Assembly: GCA_010015655.1 (NCBI GenBank)
Contig: ML976662.1
Location: forward strand, 680,818 to 744,817
Direction: 5' to 3'
From: Bimuria novae-zelandiae CBS 107.79
Taxonomy: Eukaryota; Ascomycota; Dothideomycetes; Pleosporales; Didymosphaeriaceae
DNA length: 64,000 bases
Part shown: one piece after another, positions 34,089-45,053 of the stretch
Numbering within the stretch: the stretch's first letter is position 1
Layout of the letters: every line of letters begins with the position of its first letter
Translations under genes and position numbers: made by a program
Notes under the pieces: generated by a model
The model's input: only the letters and a program-made list of their open reading frames with translations
Told to the model about the DNA's origin: nothing
Databases searched by the model: none

Positions 34089-35504
34089 ATGGCTCCTCAA
34101 ATTCCTTCCGTAGAGGTAGATCGAACTCTGTATGATCTATATTCTCTAGATGGCGGTGACCCCAACGAAGTCGCACATGTTATTGCACTTTGTCCTCCGA
34201 ATGGATCGGCATCCTCATCGTTACCCGAAAGTTCGAAATATACATTTCAGTCCCCTCTGCTACCGAAGCTCGACAACGAGTTTATCGCAAGGATCTGCCT
34301 AGGCAACGGTTCACAGAATCACGCCTTCGCGGCAGGCCCAATACAGCTGTATCTGTTCGACATCGATCCTCCTAGGGCCGACGCCAAGAACGGAATTACA
34401 GAAAGCCCACCCGCAGCGCATACCGACGCTCAACGGACCTTCAATTCCCTCATTCCAGCTCAGCGTCCGAATCTCTCCTTCATTCCCAACCCTACTGAGT
34501 TTAAACCTAAACCTGGAGTCAAAATCTCACCTTACCCTCCACTTGATTTTCTCGATGAGCACCTCACCATTGTCAACCAAGACGTACACTACGGTCTCAT
34601 GTCGAAGCGCGATCTCGCGTTATCTGGTCTACCGACACCCCAAACTCAAGTAATCGAGTCAACCCTCTCCTCAGCAGATGTACTGGACGACGATGTAGTC
34701 GAGGCCGAAGCACGACGCATTGTTGGAGTAGTACGAGATCGACCCACTCCCTTCGTGGTCAAGTTCCCGCAATCCTTGGCAGGTCAAGGCGTCTTCGTCA
34801 TTCGGACCGAAACTAAAAAGGCTGAGCGAACAAAACTGTTCGAGATGGAGGTTGCACGCATGCTACGCCGTCTCACTCCGGAAAATGAGCACCTACGACC
34901 TGTTAGCCTTCTCATCCAAGATTACGTCGAGGGTGACACTAAGAACCAATCCATGTTCATCACCAAATCGGGCAGAGCAGAGTTCATCTGTACTGCAGAA
35001 CAATTCTTGGATGAGGAAGGCCTTTATCGTGCTAGTATCATTGACTACGAGCGCCAGGGCAGATACAAGAAGGAATACAGCGATATAATCAACAAAGCCG
35101 CATCGTACTGTCACTCAAGGGGTTACTGGGGCCCTCTAGGCTGTGACGTCATGACCGATTCTGCTGGACGCCAACAAATTGTCGACCTAAATGTTCGCAT
35201 CACTGGAGATTATTTCATGGGACTATTGAAGGGTAATTTCTATGAAAGACACGGATTCGTCTATTCCTACTTGATCAACCCCTTGGCTGTCCTTGGGAAC
35301 AGAGATTCATTCGAGGAAACGTTTGAGAAGGAATTGGTAGAGGGTCGCATGGTGATAGTAGGGTGGACGAGAGGGAAGATGGGTAAACATGAGTACAGTA
35401 TTGGCTCGGTTCTCATTGGGGGAACTGACCATGAGCATTGCCTAGAGCTGGCGGATCGCATCAACGCGATTGCGCTTCCGAAGCCCCAGCAAGAGCAACC
35501 GTAA
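34089..35504 (+). CDS. ATP-grasp domain protein, copy 2 (intact)
   Basis: A single exon of 471 residues. ATG 34089 is chosen because its N-terminus (LYDLYSLDGG) lines up with the start of the paralogue; the frame is open further upstream only through a non-ATG codon. An N-terminal domain of about 130 residues is followed by an ATP-grasp fold: FVVKFP with the ATP-binding lysine (225), a flexible glycine loop (AGQGVF, 231-236), the hinge LIQDYVEGD (275-283) and the metal-binding VDLNVR (365-370). Proteins of this kind form amide or similar bonds through an acyl-phosphate. Relatives are, as I recall, annotated as solid-state culture specific ATP-grasp proteins; the reaction is unknown. It is the only working copy in the window, near a P450, an exporter and a dehydrogenase. 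Confidence 0.88.
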   Translation: MAPQIPSVEVDRTLYDLYSLDGGDPNEVAHVIALCPPNGSASSSLPESSKYTFQSPLLPKLDNEFIARICLGNGSQNHAFAAGPIQLYLFDIDPPRADAKNGITESPPAAHTDAQRTFNSLIPAQRPNLSFIPNPTEFKPKPGVKISPYPPLDFLDEHLTIVNQDVHYGLMSKRDLALSGLPTPQTQVIESTLSSADVLDDDVVEAEARRIVGVVRDRPTPFVVKFPQSLAGQGVFVIRTETKKAERTKLFEMEVARMLRRLTPENEHLRPVSLLIQDYVEGDTKNQSMFITKSGRAEFICTAEQFLDEEGLYRASIIDYERQGRYKKEYSDIINKAASYCHSRGYWGPLGCDVMTDSAGRQQIVDLNVRITGDYFMGLLKGNFYERHGFVYSYLINPLAVLGNRDSFEETFEKELVEGRMVIVGWTRGKMGKHEYSIGSVLIGGTDHEHCLELADRINAIALPKPQQEQP

Positions 35505-35892
35505 CGGCTATTTGTCTTCTGTCTCTCTGTATTCCATCATTTCTAGTCTTGTTTAGATATCATGTTCATGTTCGTTGTACAACAGTTTCCATATCTACCA
35601 CATATATACATTCAGTTTTGTCCTAGATAAGACCAACCGTAGAATTAGTTTATCATCCTGTTATTGTAGCGCGAGTGCGTTGTACTGCGGCATGCTGCGA
35701 CTTCCAGCAACATGGGCGGACACCTTGACCCGCTAGATTACAAGTTCACTCTCGAGAAACAAGTCAATTACGTATTCACTGGGCCACCTCAGGTGCATCC
35801 TATCAGGTAAATTTCACAGTGGCACGTTAATGCATCTTTTTAATAATAGAATTCCAATATTAGATCGCACTGTGCTACGGAGTCCTCATAGT
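35505..35892. other. Intergenic stretch between convergent genes
   Basis: Ordinary composition, no open frame worth reporting. It holds the 3' ends of the ATP-grasp and dehydrogenase genes. Confidence 0.6.
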
Positions 35893-36892
35893 TCATCGTC
35901 TTCTATCTTGTACAATTGTCTCCAGCTCATGCATCCCAAATCTTCTGTACATAACGAAATCGAGCATCCACTCTCCGAACAGCGACAGCTTGTGAAGCAG
36001 TGTCGACATTCCACCGTAATAAAACCAGTCTGACCTTCCGAACCAATTCCTCCAAAATAGATTTACCTCTGGTCGGAGGGCATTGTCCACCAACTTGTAT
36101 GCAAACACCTCAGTCGACATAGGGTTGGACGTTTTCTTTTGTGAAAATCCCAACCTAGCTTCATACAAATGCTTCGCGCACTGGTACAAGCTGCTCTGGG
36201 GCAACTTGGATGATGAAGCAGCGCCTATGTTGCTTTTAACTGTGCCAGCCATGACGACCTGCACACGAACACCGAACGGTCGAAGTTCAGTACGGAGAGT
36301 GCGCGAATACGAAGCTAACGCAGCTTTGCTACTCGCGTACACTGAACCGAAAACATACGGAATGAGTGCAGAGATTGAGGCTACGTTGATTATCAGGCCT
36401 TGGGCGGGAATGATTAGATCCACGAAAGCGGAAACCATCGCCATCACTCCGAAGACATTGGTTTCGTAGACATCGCGGGCATCGTCGAGATTTATATCGG
36501 TAGCCGGCATGGTAAGTCCACGTCCGCTGTATATTGCAATTAGTATGCGTATTGTAGCAGTATCTCGAGACGCACGCGTTATTGATAAGGATATCTAGTC
36601 TGCCATCAACAAGCTTCCTAACTTCTTGTCGACAAGTCTTGATGCTTGTGGCGTCTGTTACATCAAGTGCAATAGCGTCCATTCCTTGCCTGCGGAATTC
36701 CTCCAGTAGCTCTGGCCTTCGAGCCGTTGCTATGACATGATATCCGCGCTGATAAAATTCTTTGGCTACTGCATAGCCAATACCACCTGGAGTACACCTA
36801 TTCATCTTAGCCACGAAAAGAAGGGGTTCATACTCCTCAACATCGACTCACCCTGTGACAAGCACACTCTTTCGTCCTAATAGTCCGGTCAT
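35893..36892 (-). CDS. Classical short-chain dehydrogenase/reductase (Ayr1-like)
   Basis: Exons 36892-36852, 36797-36576 and 36526-35893 give 298 residues. Intron 1 (54 nt) splits the nucleotide-binding loop and, once removed, restores TGCTPGGIG (13-21); intron 2 (49 nt, with a CTAAT branch site) removed restores NNAG. The catalytic set is Ser138, Tyr151 and Lys155 (YASSK), with family-typical spacing. The C-terminal third is hydrophobic and aromatic, as in fungal relatives of the yeast 1-acyl-dihydroxyacetone-phosphate reductase Ayr1, which act at lipid-droplet or ER membranes. Cofactor is probably NADPH because arginines follow the second strand (TARRP). The substrate is unknown; a role in lipid-like metabolite reduction is an inference. 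It is divergent from the 2EXR gene. Confidence 0.9.
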
Positions 36893-37360
36893 TGCGTTGA
36901 ACCTTGGTGGAATGGAGACGTCGGGGAAAAAGCGTAAAAGCAACCTGGAGATAGTGAGGTTGCGACTCGAATATTCTCGCTGTAGAGATTGTGTCAAGAA
37001 TCTTATCGTTTCAACTCGTTAGTGTTTTGGAATAATGCGAAATTTCCTGATTCGTACGAATGTCATTCTGGACCGGGTGGGGTCCAAGTTCCCTGCGCCA
37101 CTATACATAGGCACAGCTGACGCCTGCCTGTCAGCCAAACGCCGTCCTCGGGTCAAACGAAACACCACTGACGTCACAAGAGCATTACGTAATGCGAATG
37201 TTGGTGCGCTTGTGCCCCAAGGCCGCTTGCTCTTTGTGGCCTCCACCCTTGTCCAAACACAGCTACTGAACGACTTTCTACCAATATTCAACTCAACAGG
37301 ACCGTCTTACGCCTGAGCGGTACAGCTGATTGACTTCACGATCTCTTTGTTCGATACAAC
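36893..37360. promoter_or_regulatory. Divergent promoter region, dehydrogenase and 2EXR gene
   Basis: 468 bp between two start codons on opposite strands. It contains no repeat; a short open frame at 37035-37316 has no visible family features and is not reported as a gene. Confidence 0.45.
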
Positions 37361-38548
37361 ATGTCATCTACGAACCAACCTCACCTTAAACCCATCAACT
37401 TCGATGAGGATGTTACGCACGACACACAAGCTACTTTCTCATTGTTCCCACTGCTGCCGAAAGAATTACGCCTCAAGATATGGCGACATGCGCTGGAGCG
37501 AAATCGCATGATCCAATTACGAATCAAGGCCCGTGATGATATCATTGCATTACGTTTCCCCAGAGATAAAGAACAGCCTCCCAACGAAGATGCCCTGTCA
37601 GTGATAGAGAGCGACCAACCAAGATTTCGCGCTCTCGTCTGTGGGCATAAGGTGCTAAGCAAGCTTTTGCGGGTGAACCGAGAGTCCAGAGACGAGACCC
37701 TTCGGTTCTATCGAGTTCACATTCCTTGCACATTTGTGGACGAGAAAGGAAACGAACAAGGGTCTGGCACATTATACTTCAACCCGGAATTCGACTTTCT
37801 GCAAATAAGCCCCTCGTTTTCAATCGAAGATACTCTGTTTGACTTCCTTTATCGTCTCAAAACGAAGTGGGATCCACACCATATCGGACTTCTCAACATG
37901 GCCATTGACTTCAATGGGCTGATAACAAACGAAATAGACCTGGTGGACCCCTCGAAATTCGGGGACAATGTGCGAACAACCGTTGAACAGATATTGGCAG
38001 GCCTGAATGAAGTTTTTCTCGTGTCAACGGTCAAATTCGGGCGTCAGCTATTCAGTTTCAAGAGCGGAATCGGATACGAAGAGTACCTTTACAATCGTTC
38101 TTTTCCTATTCACGCTCATCCGCCCACCTTCAAACGCTCACAGCGGGATCCACGCGCCGTTGGATGTGATTTGAGAAAAACTGTGATCGGTACCAGCGAC
38201 AACAAGGAAACAGTTCGCCAGTGGCAGCAAATACTAGCGAAATTTCGCGTCTCCGCTCCGCAGATCAAGTACAAGTTCCTTTTGAGACACGATCCACTCA
38301 TAGACTTTGGTAGGGTTATTGATCGGCGAGGAGCAGAGCAGTGGATACAGAAAGAGAATGAGAGATGGAAGATTGAATCGGATGGCCGTGACCGCGATGA
38401 GGTTCCAGATAAGTTGGTAAGGCCAGCGTTTGGTTTCTGGCTTTTCCCTCTAGAGGCACTCGACAGTCCTGTCGTAGATCAACCCTCAGTGCTTCATATG
38501 CTGGATCTGTCGATCTATACACCTGAACTCGGGTGTGTCGAGTTCTAG
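37361..38548 (+). CDS. 2EXR-domain protein, 395 residues
   Basis: An uninterrupted frame from ATG 37361. Residues 28-46 carry the family signature LFPLLPKELRLKIWRHALE, followed about 65-70 residues later by LLRVNRESRDETLRFY. This pair of motifs defines the fungal 2EXR family, common in lineage-expanded, often multicopy genes of filamentous ascomycetes. The motif resembles an F-box, and the proteins have been linked loosely to protein turnover, but no function is established. The rest has no membrane segment or signal peptide. It ends only 9 bp before a degraded LTR and closes the accessory gene block. Confidence 0.85.
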   Translation: MSSTNQPHLKPINFDEDVTHDTQATFSLFPLLPKELRLKIWRHALERNRMIQLRIKARDDIIALRFPRDKEQPPNEDALSVIESDQPRFRALVCGHKVLSKLLRVNRESRDETLRFYRVHIPCTFVDEKGNEQGSGTLYFNPEFDFLQISPSFSIEDTLFDFLYRLKTKWDPHHIGLLNMAIDFNGLITNEIDLVDPSKFGDNVRTTVEQILAGLNEVFLVSTVKFGRQLFSFKSGIGYEEYLYNRSFPIHAHPPTFKRSQRDPRAVGCDLRKTVIGTSDNKETVRQWQQILAKFRVSAPQIKYKFLLRHDPLIDFGRVIDRRGAEQWIQKENERWKIESDGRDRDEVPDKLVRPAFGFWLFPLEALDSPVVDQPSVLHMLDLSIYTPELGCVEF

Positions 38549-38557
38549 ATAGTTAGA

Positions 38558-38848
38558 TGTAAGCGTAAGAATAATAAGGAGTAAGAAATAGTTTACTACT
38601 ATAATTATTAATTAGTATAAAGTAAGTATATTATACAGTGTTATAAAAGTACTAGGCTCATAATTATAACGCATAGTTATAATAATTAAGGAGCTTATAA
38701 ATAAAGTCTATTAAAGAGTAAAAGTTCTACTAAGACGCCTAGCTATTTATAAAGTTAGAGGGATCACGTGCTTAGCTACTTAGCTACTTAGCTTAATCCT
38801 AGCTCGTATAATAAAGTTCTAGCCAGGAGCCAGCGAGCTTCTGCGATG
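38558..38848. repeat. LTR-like repeat, third copy (291 bp)
   Basis: It begins TGTAAGCGTAAG and ends at the position matching CTTCTGCGACA in the 15365-15663 copy. It is less mutated than the copy at 13816. No partner LTR was found near it, so it may be solo or truncated. Confidence 0.65.
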
Positions 38849-39333
38849 ATTATTATTATTACTTACTTTATTAGCTTTATCTAGTCAGATCTGTTAGCAT
38901 AGGGAGAAGTATAATTAGTATTTCTACTATAAAGCTAGTAATTACTAAATTAATATCTACCCTATTAAGCTATCTTAATTATAATTACTATTTTCTATCC
39001 CTACTCTTACTCTGCTTTAGCGACCCTATATATAGTTAACTACTTATAATAATTACTTTAATACTATATAAGTAGCGGTAGTCTACTTTTAAAAAAAAGG
39101 GTACTATTACGGTACCTTAAGTATCTAAACACTTTAGTTATACTATTACTAAAGCACTAGCGCTAGCCTATACACCTCTATATATTTTATTTATAGCCTC
39201 TATTTATATAGTCTTATTTACCTATATTCCTGCTCCTTAGCTATCCTCTTGTATTACACCTAAGTATGTACACAGTAGCCTAGTTAATCAAGCTCTCGAA
39301 GTTCCTAATTTAGCGACCTGTAGCCTCTCGTGA
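38849..39333. mobile_element. RIP-degraded retroelement fragment
   Basis: TA-rich sequence without a frame. Its second half (39110-39333) is a diverged match to 12690-12910 and ends in CTCTCGTGACA, an LTR-like end. No target duplication joins it to the 38558 repeat. Confidence 0.5.
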
Positions 39334-39694
39334 CAGGTACGTAGCTCGCATGTAGATTTGTTACAGACCAGCGGGTCGGGTCGACATTGGAAAACTACTC
39401 CGCGGAAACTTTACCACAATAAACCTCGCTGCCCCTGCACCTTCGCCAATCCGCATCCGTCACCAGACTGCTTCCTTAGCTCAAACGCGAACCCATTGCC
39501 CCGTTTACCCGCGGGAACGCGTTAAACTCTACGCATAAACCTTCAATAGCATGCCCTGCAGGGCACAGTCGGGGCCCGTGCCTTAGATTCACTAACTTTT
39601 GTGCAAAAATATAGGATAAGCTTATTAATTTGTCCTAAACTACTTGCACCATGTATGATTTGATCCCACCGATATGCCCGGAGACAACATCGAG
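39334..39694. other. Non-coding unique DNA
   Basis: Composition returns to normal at once after the degraded fragment. No gene or repeat recognised. Confidence 0.5.
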
Positions 39695-39803
39695 GGCGTG
39701 TGGTCTAGTGGCAGGGCATATCCGCGATTGCTGAACACAGTTTTGGCAGGTATTTGCTCTCAGAAAAGGTGGTGAGAGACATATTCGATTCCTATAGTGT
39801 GCC
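39695..39803 (+). ncRNA. tRNA-like sequence with box A and box B, probably degenerate
   Basis: TGGTCTAGTGG at 39701-39711 fits the RNA polymerase III box A consensus, and ATTCGATTCC at 39783-39792 fits box B. Ends GGCGTGT and GTGTGCC can pair only with many G-T wobbles, the T-stem does not close, and no sensible anticodon stem was found. It is either a decayed intron-containing tRNA gene or the head of a SINE. I would not count it as a working tRNA. Confidence 0.3.
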
Positions 39804-40048
39804 GAAGTTATTGCTTGAGTGCCATGTGTGAATGTTCTTAGAAAAAGGTACGAAAGGGAGCTAGATGAGGACAGAATTTTGCCACGTCTTCATTAAAGCT
39901 ACATATGACAGCTTAACACACTGTGACCTGGGCGCTTGATTGTCCACCTAGCTGCGTCGAGCTCACTACTGCCTCATGGTCCATCCCAGGACAAACACTG
40001 AATGCCTTCACCTCCATACACTTACAAGCCCATCGAAACCACGCCGAG

Positions 40049-41028
40049 CTACTCCACATAATCCAAACTCCCCTTCCCCACCGTCCCCGCCACCGCATCC
40101 GGCCCCTTCTGCTGCTTCAGCTTCTCCTCAAACTTCGCAAACTCCTTCAGCGCAATCTCCTCCTCTTCATCCATAACCTGCTGCACACCCTTGACCTCCT
40201 CAATATAATGCATCATCATACTTTCAATCCCATTCTTCAGCGTCACCGTACTGCTATCGCACGTGCGACACGCACCCCTTAGCTTCAATAGCACCTGCCC
40301 GTCCTGGAACCCGCGGAACTCGATGTCGCCGCCGTCCTCCTGGATGCTGGGCCGCACGCGGGTTTCGAGCAGTTCTTTGATCATGCCGACGACCTCGTCG
40401 TCGGACTCGTCGTACGCGAGGGAGTCCTTCTCCGTGCCTTCCTGGCCGGCTTCGCCTGCGCGGTCTTCGACGGTGGCGACGGTGGGTTGGCCCGACGTGA
40501 TGAATTCGCTGATGATGGCGAAGGCTTCGGGCTTGATGTGCGACCAGGGCGTTGCGCTATCCTTGGTGAGGGTGATGTAGTCGACGCCGAAGAAGACGGA
40601 GGTTACGCCGTCGATGTTGAGGAGCTGGGCGGCGAGCGGGGAGGGGTGCGGTGGCGCGAGGGTGGAGCGCGGGGAGAGGTATTCGAGGAAGGAGGAGGGG
40701 ATGGTCTCGGGAAGGACGCGTTGGTTGGGGTTGAATTTGAGGGCCTGGTAAGGGTTAGCATTGCGGAGAAGGATGGTTGGTGCTGGAGGCGTACGTCTGG
40801 GTTGGGTGTGGATTCAGTCTGGATGAACATTGTGCGCTTTGCTTGTTGGGCTCCTGTACTGCGACTCCATGGTTGTATTCTTGGTCTTTGCTGCAGGGGC
40901 GACGAGGTGATGGGTGATGCTCTTTGGTGCAGACAGCGAGCGGCGACCCTCGGGGCCTGTGATCGTAGCGAAGGAGTGGATCGGGTCACTGCACGCAAAG
41001 CAGATCGTGAAATGGTAGGTGCTGCCAT
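40049..41028 (-). CDS. NFU1: Mitochondrial iron-sulphur cluster carrier NFU1
   Basis: Exons 41028-40795 and 40744-40049 (intron 50 nt, CTAAC branch site) give 309 residues. The first 66 are rich in R, S and T with few acids, as a mitochondrial presequence. The Nfu N-terminal domain starts at MFIQTESTPNPD (67-78), with the intron exactly after this motif, and continues through FFGVDYITLTK. The C-terminal NifU domain (about 199-290) carries the cluster-binding CRTC (Cys237, Cys240), followed by a charged tail. NFU1 receives a 4Fe-4S cluster in the mitochondrial matrix and passes it to lipoate synthase and respiratory proteins. It is conserved and single-copy in eukaryotes. It stands downstream of LYS2 on the same strand, 380 bp away. 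Confidence 0.95.
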
Positions 41029-41408
41029 TGTTGCTTTATTATCGGAACCAAAGAGAGTGTGTCGTTTTTAGGTATGCGACGGCGAGCTCGAATGAAGTTT
41101 TGGCCTCTGCGGATGACGCATTATTCAGCCAAACTGCCGAATGTGGTAGTTTTCCGCCTATTAGTTGCTGCCGGCGGCGGAGGGCAAAGGGCGGTGGATC
41201 CCGACAAGGGTCGTTCTCGCTTAGTAGTTTCGAAGAGCTCTCTAGGGTAGAGCACGCAATTGCCATCCCGCAAACAAAATGGAAATCTTGAATGCATTCC
41301 AATTCGTAGATTCTCCCGTCAATGCGATCTACCCAGTATTGGGCGCATTGATCTCCACTTTTGTCTAGTCAAATCTAAATACGACATGGCGAAGAAAACT
41401 CCCCCTAT
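41029..41408. other. Intergenic region between LYS2 3' end and NFU1 start
   Basis: It must hold the LYS2 terminator and the NFU1 promoter. No element recognised. Confidence 0.5.
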
Positions 41409-44400
41409 TTAGACACCTCTCCGTCCACCAACCTTACTCATCCCCTCCTTCATGCTCTCCGTCAACTTCGCTTTGGGCAGTTCCAATAACCCTTTACCCT
41501 CCGGCTTCGGCATGAATCCAAGCTCAGTTAGATAGCTCACGTACACACCAACCGTGTCTTCCGTCACCGCACCGCCCGCGCTCCAGTCCTGGCCTGTCCA
41601 CTCGGCGTCCTTCTTCAGTGCTTGCGCCGCGTTGCGGTCATCAAGTTCTGGTGCTTTGGTATCTGCTGGCAAGTCGCCCGTGACGAAGTGGTAGAGAGGC
41701 AGCAGCGCATGTTCTTCCTTTGCGCCGCTCTGGTCCGCGCAGTATGCTTCCATGTTCTTCTTCCACTCAGCGTATGGCACCTGAGGGACTTTGTATCCGT
41801 ACTTCTCGAGCACACCAACGAACTCGTTGATCGTGATGCGTGGATGCGAAGTTATTTGTGCTACGCCAATAGGCGAGATGGGTGGGTTGAGTGATGAGGC
41901 GACAACGACTCGTGCAACGTGTGTAACTGGGACCATGTTGATGGTGTTTTCGATATCTGGACGGGATTGAAGCTGGATGCACCCCTTCAATAAGCGCATG
42001 AGGAAATCGTCTGTGATGGTGGTACCCATCTCGGGGTCTCCTGTTACGTATCCAGGTCGAATGACACACCCGTTGAGTCCTTTCTTGCCCGCTTGTCGGG
42101 TGAGGTACTCTGCAGCCCATTTGCTCTGGCCATATCCTGTTCCAAGGCCTTTGCGCGAGCCTTCCATGTCATCAGCTTCGAGTACACCAGTTCCGCCCTC
42201 AGCAAGACTCTTTTCGGAAAGCTTAACGTAGTACTCAGAGTCCAGAACCGAAGTAGAGCTGACAAGACCAAAGTTCTTCGCTTTGCCTACAGCACAGAGA
42301 GATAGTGCCGTCATGGTACTTTCCACGTTAGGCGCACGTAGCCTGGAGTAGGGCAATACCCAATGCACTAGCGCACCATTGTGGATAACAACGTCAACCG
42401 AATCGGCGAGCTGATTCCAAACATCCGGCGCCAGCCCAAAATTCGATGACTCAAGGTTGCCAGTCAGTGCCGTGATGCGAGACTGCCACGAAGCGTCCCA
42501 GATGCCATATGCTTGGCACGTCTGCTGGATGCGACCAAATGCTGCATCTGCGTCTTTGGCCCGCACTAGGACAGTGACCTTGCCGGGCCGCGACAACAAA
42601 TTGCGAAGCACATATGCACCCAGAAATCCAGTGGCACCCGTAAGGAAAGTGTGAATCTCCTGGCCTGGCTTCAAAGGTTCTTTCGTCTTGAAGTTAGTTA
42701 GCTGCTTGGCCAAGTCTCTGGCATCAGCAGAATAATCTTCATCTTCAGGCTCATCGTCGATCGCCTCCGCAGTGTCAAGACGAAGGCCGATAGGATCTTG
42801 CGCTTGGTCGATACTTGATGAGAAACCTCGTAGGGTCGGATACTGGAAGATCGTGTTCATTGGAACGTCGATGTCTTTCCATTGCTGTCTTATCCTGAAG
42901 AACAATTGTTGTGCGACGATACTGTGACCACCGAGATCAAAGAATGAGTCACTACCGCTAATTGTATCAGCAGTGACACCGCGATCAGCAAGGAGGTCGG
43001 CCCAGATTTCTGCCATTATTTTCTCGGTAGGAGTCAAGGCCTTGCCAAGCTGAGAAGGTCTTCTCGCGCCGGCTGCTGCCAGTTGCGCTGGTTCCGGGAA
43101 AGGCAGAGCTGGTCGATCGATCTTGCCGTTGGGATTGAGAGGGAATCGAATGAGGGGAACGATAGTAGATGGAACGGCGTATGCAGGAAGCTTTTTCTTA
43201 AGATGCTCTCGCACATCATCCCGGAGGTATTTGAACCGCTTGAGCATCGCTACCATGCTCGTATCTTCGGTGGTATTTTCCGTGACACCTCGCTCCTCAA
43301 GCCACTGGTACCATCGCTTCATCTCAGGGACAATGTAGCCTGTAATGTCAGAGCAGCTTTCACGGCAGGTTGATTGTAAAACTTACTGACAAGTGTTGGT
43401 TCTTCGTAAGCATCGCGCTTCAGCAATGTAACGTTTTCACGAACCAAAGGATGTGTAGCAAGGTGGGAGTCAATTTCTCCAAGCTCGATACGGAAACCTC
43501 GGATCTTGACCTGGTTATCAACACGACCAGTACAGTGAACATTTCCATCGGGTCCATAGTGGCCCAGATCACCAGACCGATACAGCCTGTCTCGCGGTCC
43601 CTTGTAGAACTCTCGCCACGGTTCGGCTGCTCCTTGTGCGTTGACCTTGTTGTTATCCTCCTCGACCCATTTCTTGGGGTCCACGAACCAGTTCTCTACG
43701 AACTTGGTAGCTGTCAGATCGGGAAGACCCAAGTACTCTTCGGCCAATCCACCTGCTCGCACGTAAATCTCACCGCTCTTGCCAGGTTCGCAAATCTTGT
43801 TCTTGTCCTCGCGGTCTACCACTAGCAACTGAACGTTATTCATCCCGCGACCTGCTGGTATGACCTCGCCAAGGGTATCCAGAAACTCTGGTGCCTCGCT
43901 TGCACTCGGCAATTCGTAGTAGCTGACGGCTCTCTGAGTCTCGGTGGTTCCGTACATGTTCACGATGCGCACGTTGGGTGCGAGGTTCTGCAATCGTCTG
44001 CAGTCTCTTCGGATCAGCAGATCGCCGACAAAGAATGAATGATGAAGACTTGGAAATATGGCCGAGGCACCTCCGACCAAAATTTGACCCATGGCAGGAG
44101 TCAGGTGGCTGACGGTGGCACCGAATTTGCGCATCCATTCTGCGAGCTTCTCGTGCTGAATGTCTTCTTTGCTGGGTACCAGCAATTGTGCGCCTAAAAA
44201 CAGAGGCGTGAAGATGTCGCGCTGTATGGGATCGTGCGCGATTCCTGATAGCATGGTAAACTTGTCATTTTCAGACAGTCCAAACGTCTCCGCCATCCAC
44301 GGAAAGTAGTGCGTCAGCGAAAAGTGCCGGCCTTTGACTCCTTTCGGCTTTCCCTCAGAGCCTGATGTGAAAGATAATGTAGGAGTCGAGTCGGGACCAA

Positions 44401-45053
44401 CGAGCACCCCGGGCAGTTCAGCCTTGAGGCTTTGCTGCTCGTCCAAAACATCCTTTCCGTCCTTCCCACCACCGACTAATGTTCCGTCGTCTCGAAGCTG
44501 CAGCGCCGGAATTTCTGTTCGCAGTTGCAAGTTCGCGGATATGTATTCGCGCACTTGGTCCGACAGAGGGCCTGCCTCCTGGGTAGCTTTGTCGATGACA
44601 ATGAGGGCGCGGGGTTGGGAGACTTCAAGGTAGATGCACTGGCGGTCCGGAGGATATCTAGCCCTAGGTCAACAAAGATATAGAATTTTTGGCAAGATCA
44701 GCTTACAATGGGTCCAACACGGAGAAGGTAGCGCCGGCAGCCAGAACTGCCATGATGGCCACAACGAGATTCACACCGCGATGGGCAAAGATCATGACCA
44801 CCTCGCCGCGCTGCACGCCATTTTGCACAAAGTGATGTGCTAGTATCGCCGTCGCCTCGAAGATGTGCTTGTATGTGAATTTGCGCTCGGGCGTATTACT
44901 AGTAGCTGTCTCCACGACGCATGGCCGTTCGGGATGTCGTCGCGCATTCGCAGCGAATATCTCGTGGATTGGTCCCTTGAAGTCGGACCAGTTAAGATCT
45001 GCAGTGGGATCGGGAATGTCTCCCTGGGTTATTGCGCCCATTATTGCGCTCAA
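41409..45053 (-). CDS. LYS2: L-2-aminoadipate reductase (large subunit), lysine biosynthesis
   Basis: Exons 45053-44707, 44657-43387 and 43339-41409 (introns 49 and 47 nt) give 1182 residues, the usual length. Domains in order: adenylation ([39 protein letters not shown]), carrier with the phosphopantetheine serine in DLGGHSI (Ser679), and NADPH-dependent thioester reductase with TGATGFLG (773-780) and the Tyr942/Lys946 pair in YGQSK. The enzyme activates 2-aminoadipate with ATP, loads it on its own carrier arm and reduces it to the semialdehyde, a step of the fungal lysine pathway. The carrier needs a phosphopantetheinyl transferase (Lys5 type) encoded elsewhere. Domain architecture and end-to-end family resemblance exclude a secondary-metabolite NRPS. 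The start at 45053 is the first ATG; a second Met four codons later is possible. Confidence 0.95.

Noticed and set aside
37035..37316. Small gene between the dehydrogenase and the 2EXR gene
   Set aside because: Open frames exist on both strands here, neither with a domain, signal peptide or splice support; it is the shared promoter region.
43370..43825. Plus-strand open frames inside LYS2 and the ABC gene
   Set aside because: They are shadows of long, motif-bearing coding sequence on the other strand.
41409..45053. NRPS-like secondary-metabolite enzyme
   Set aside because: Single adenylation-carrier-reductase order, length and motifs all match the lysine enzyme LYS2.
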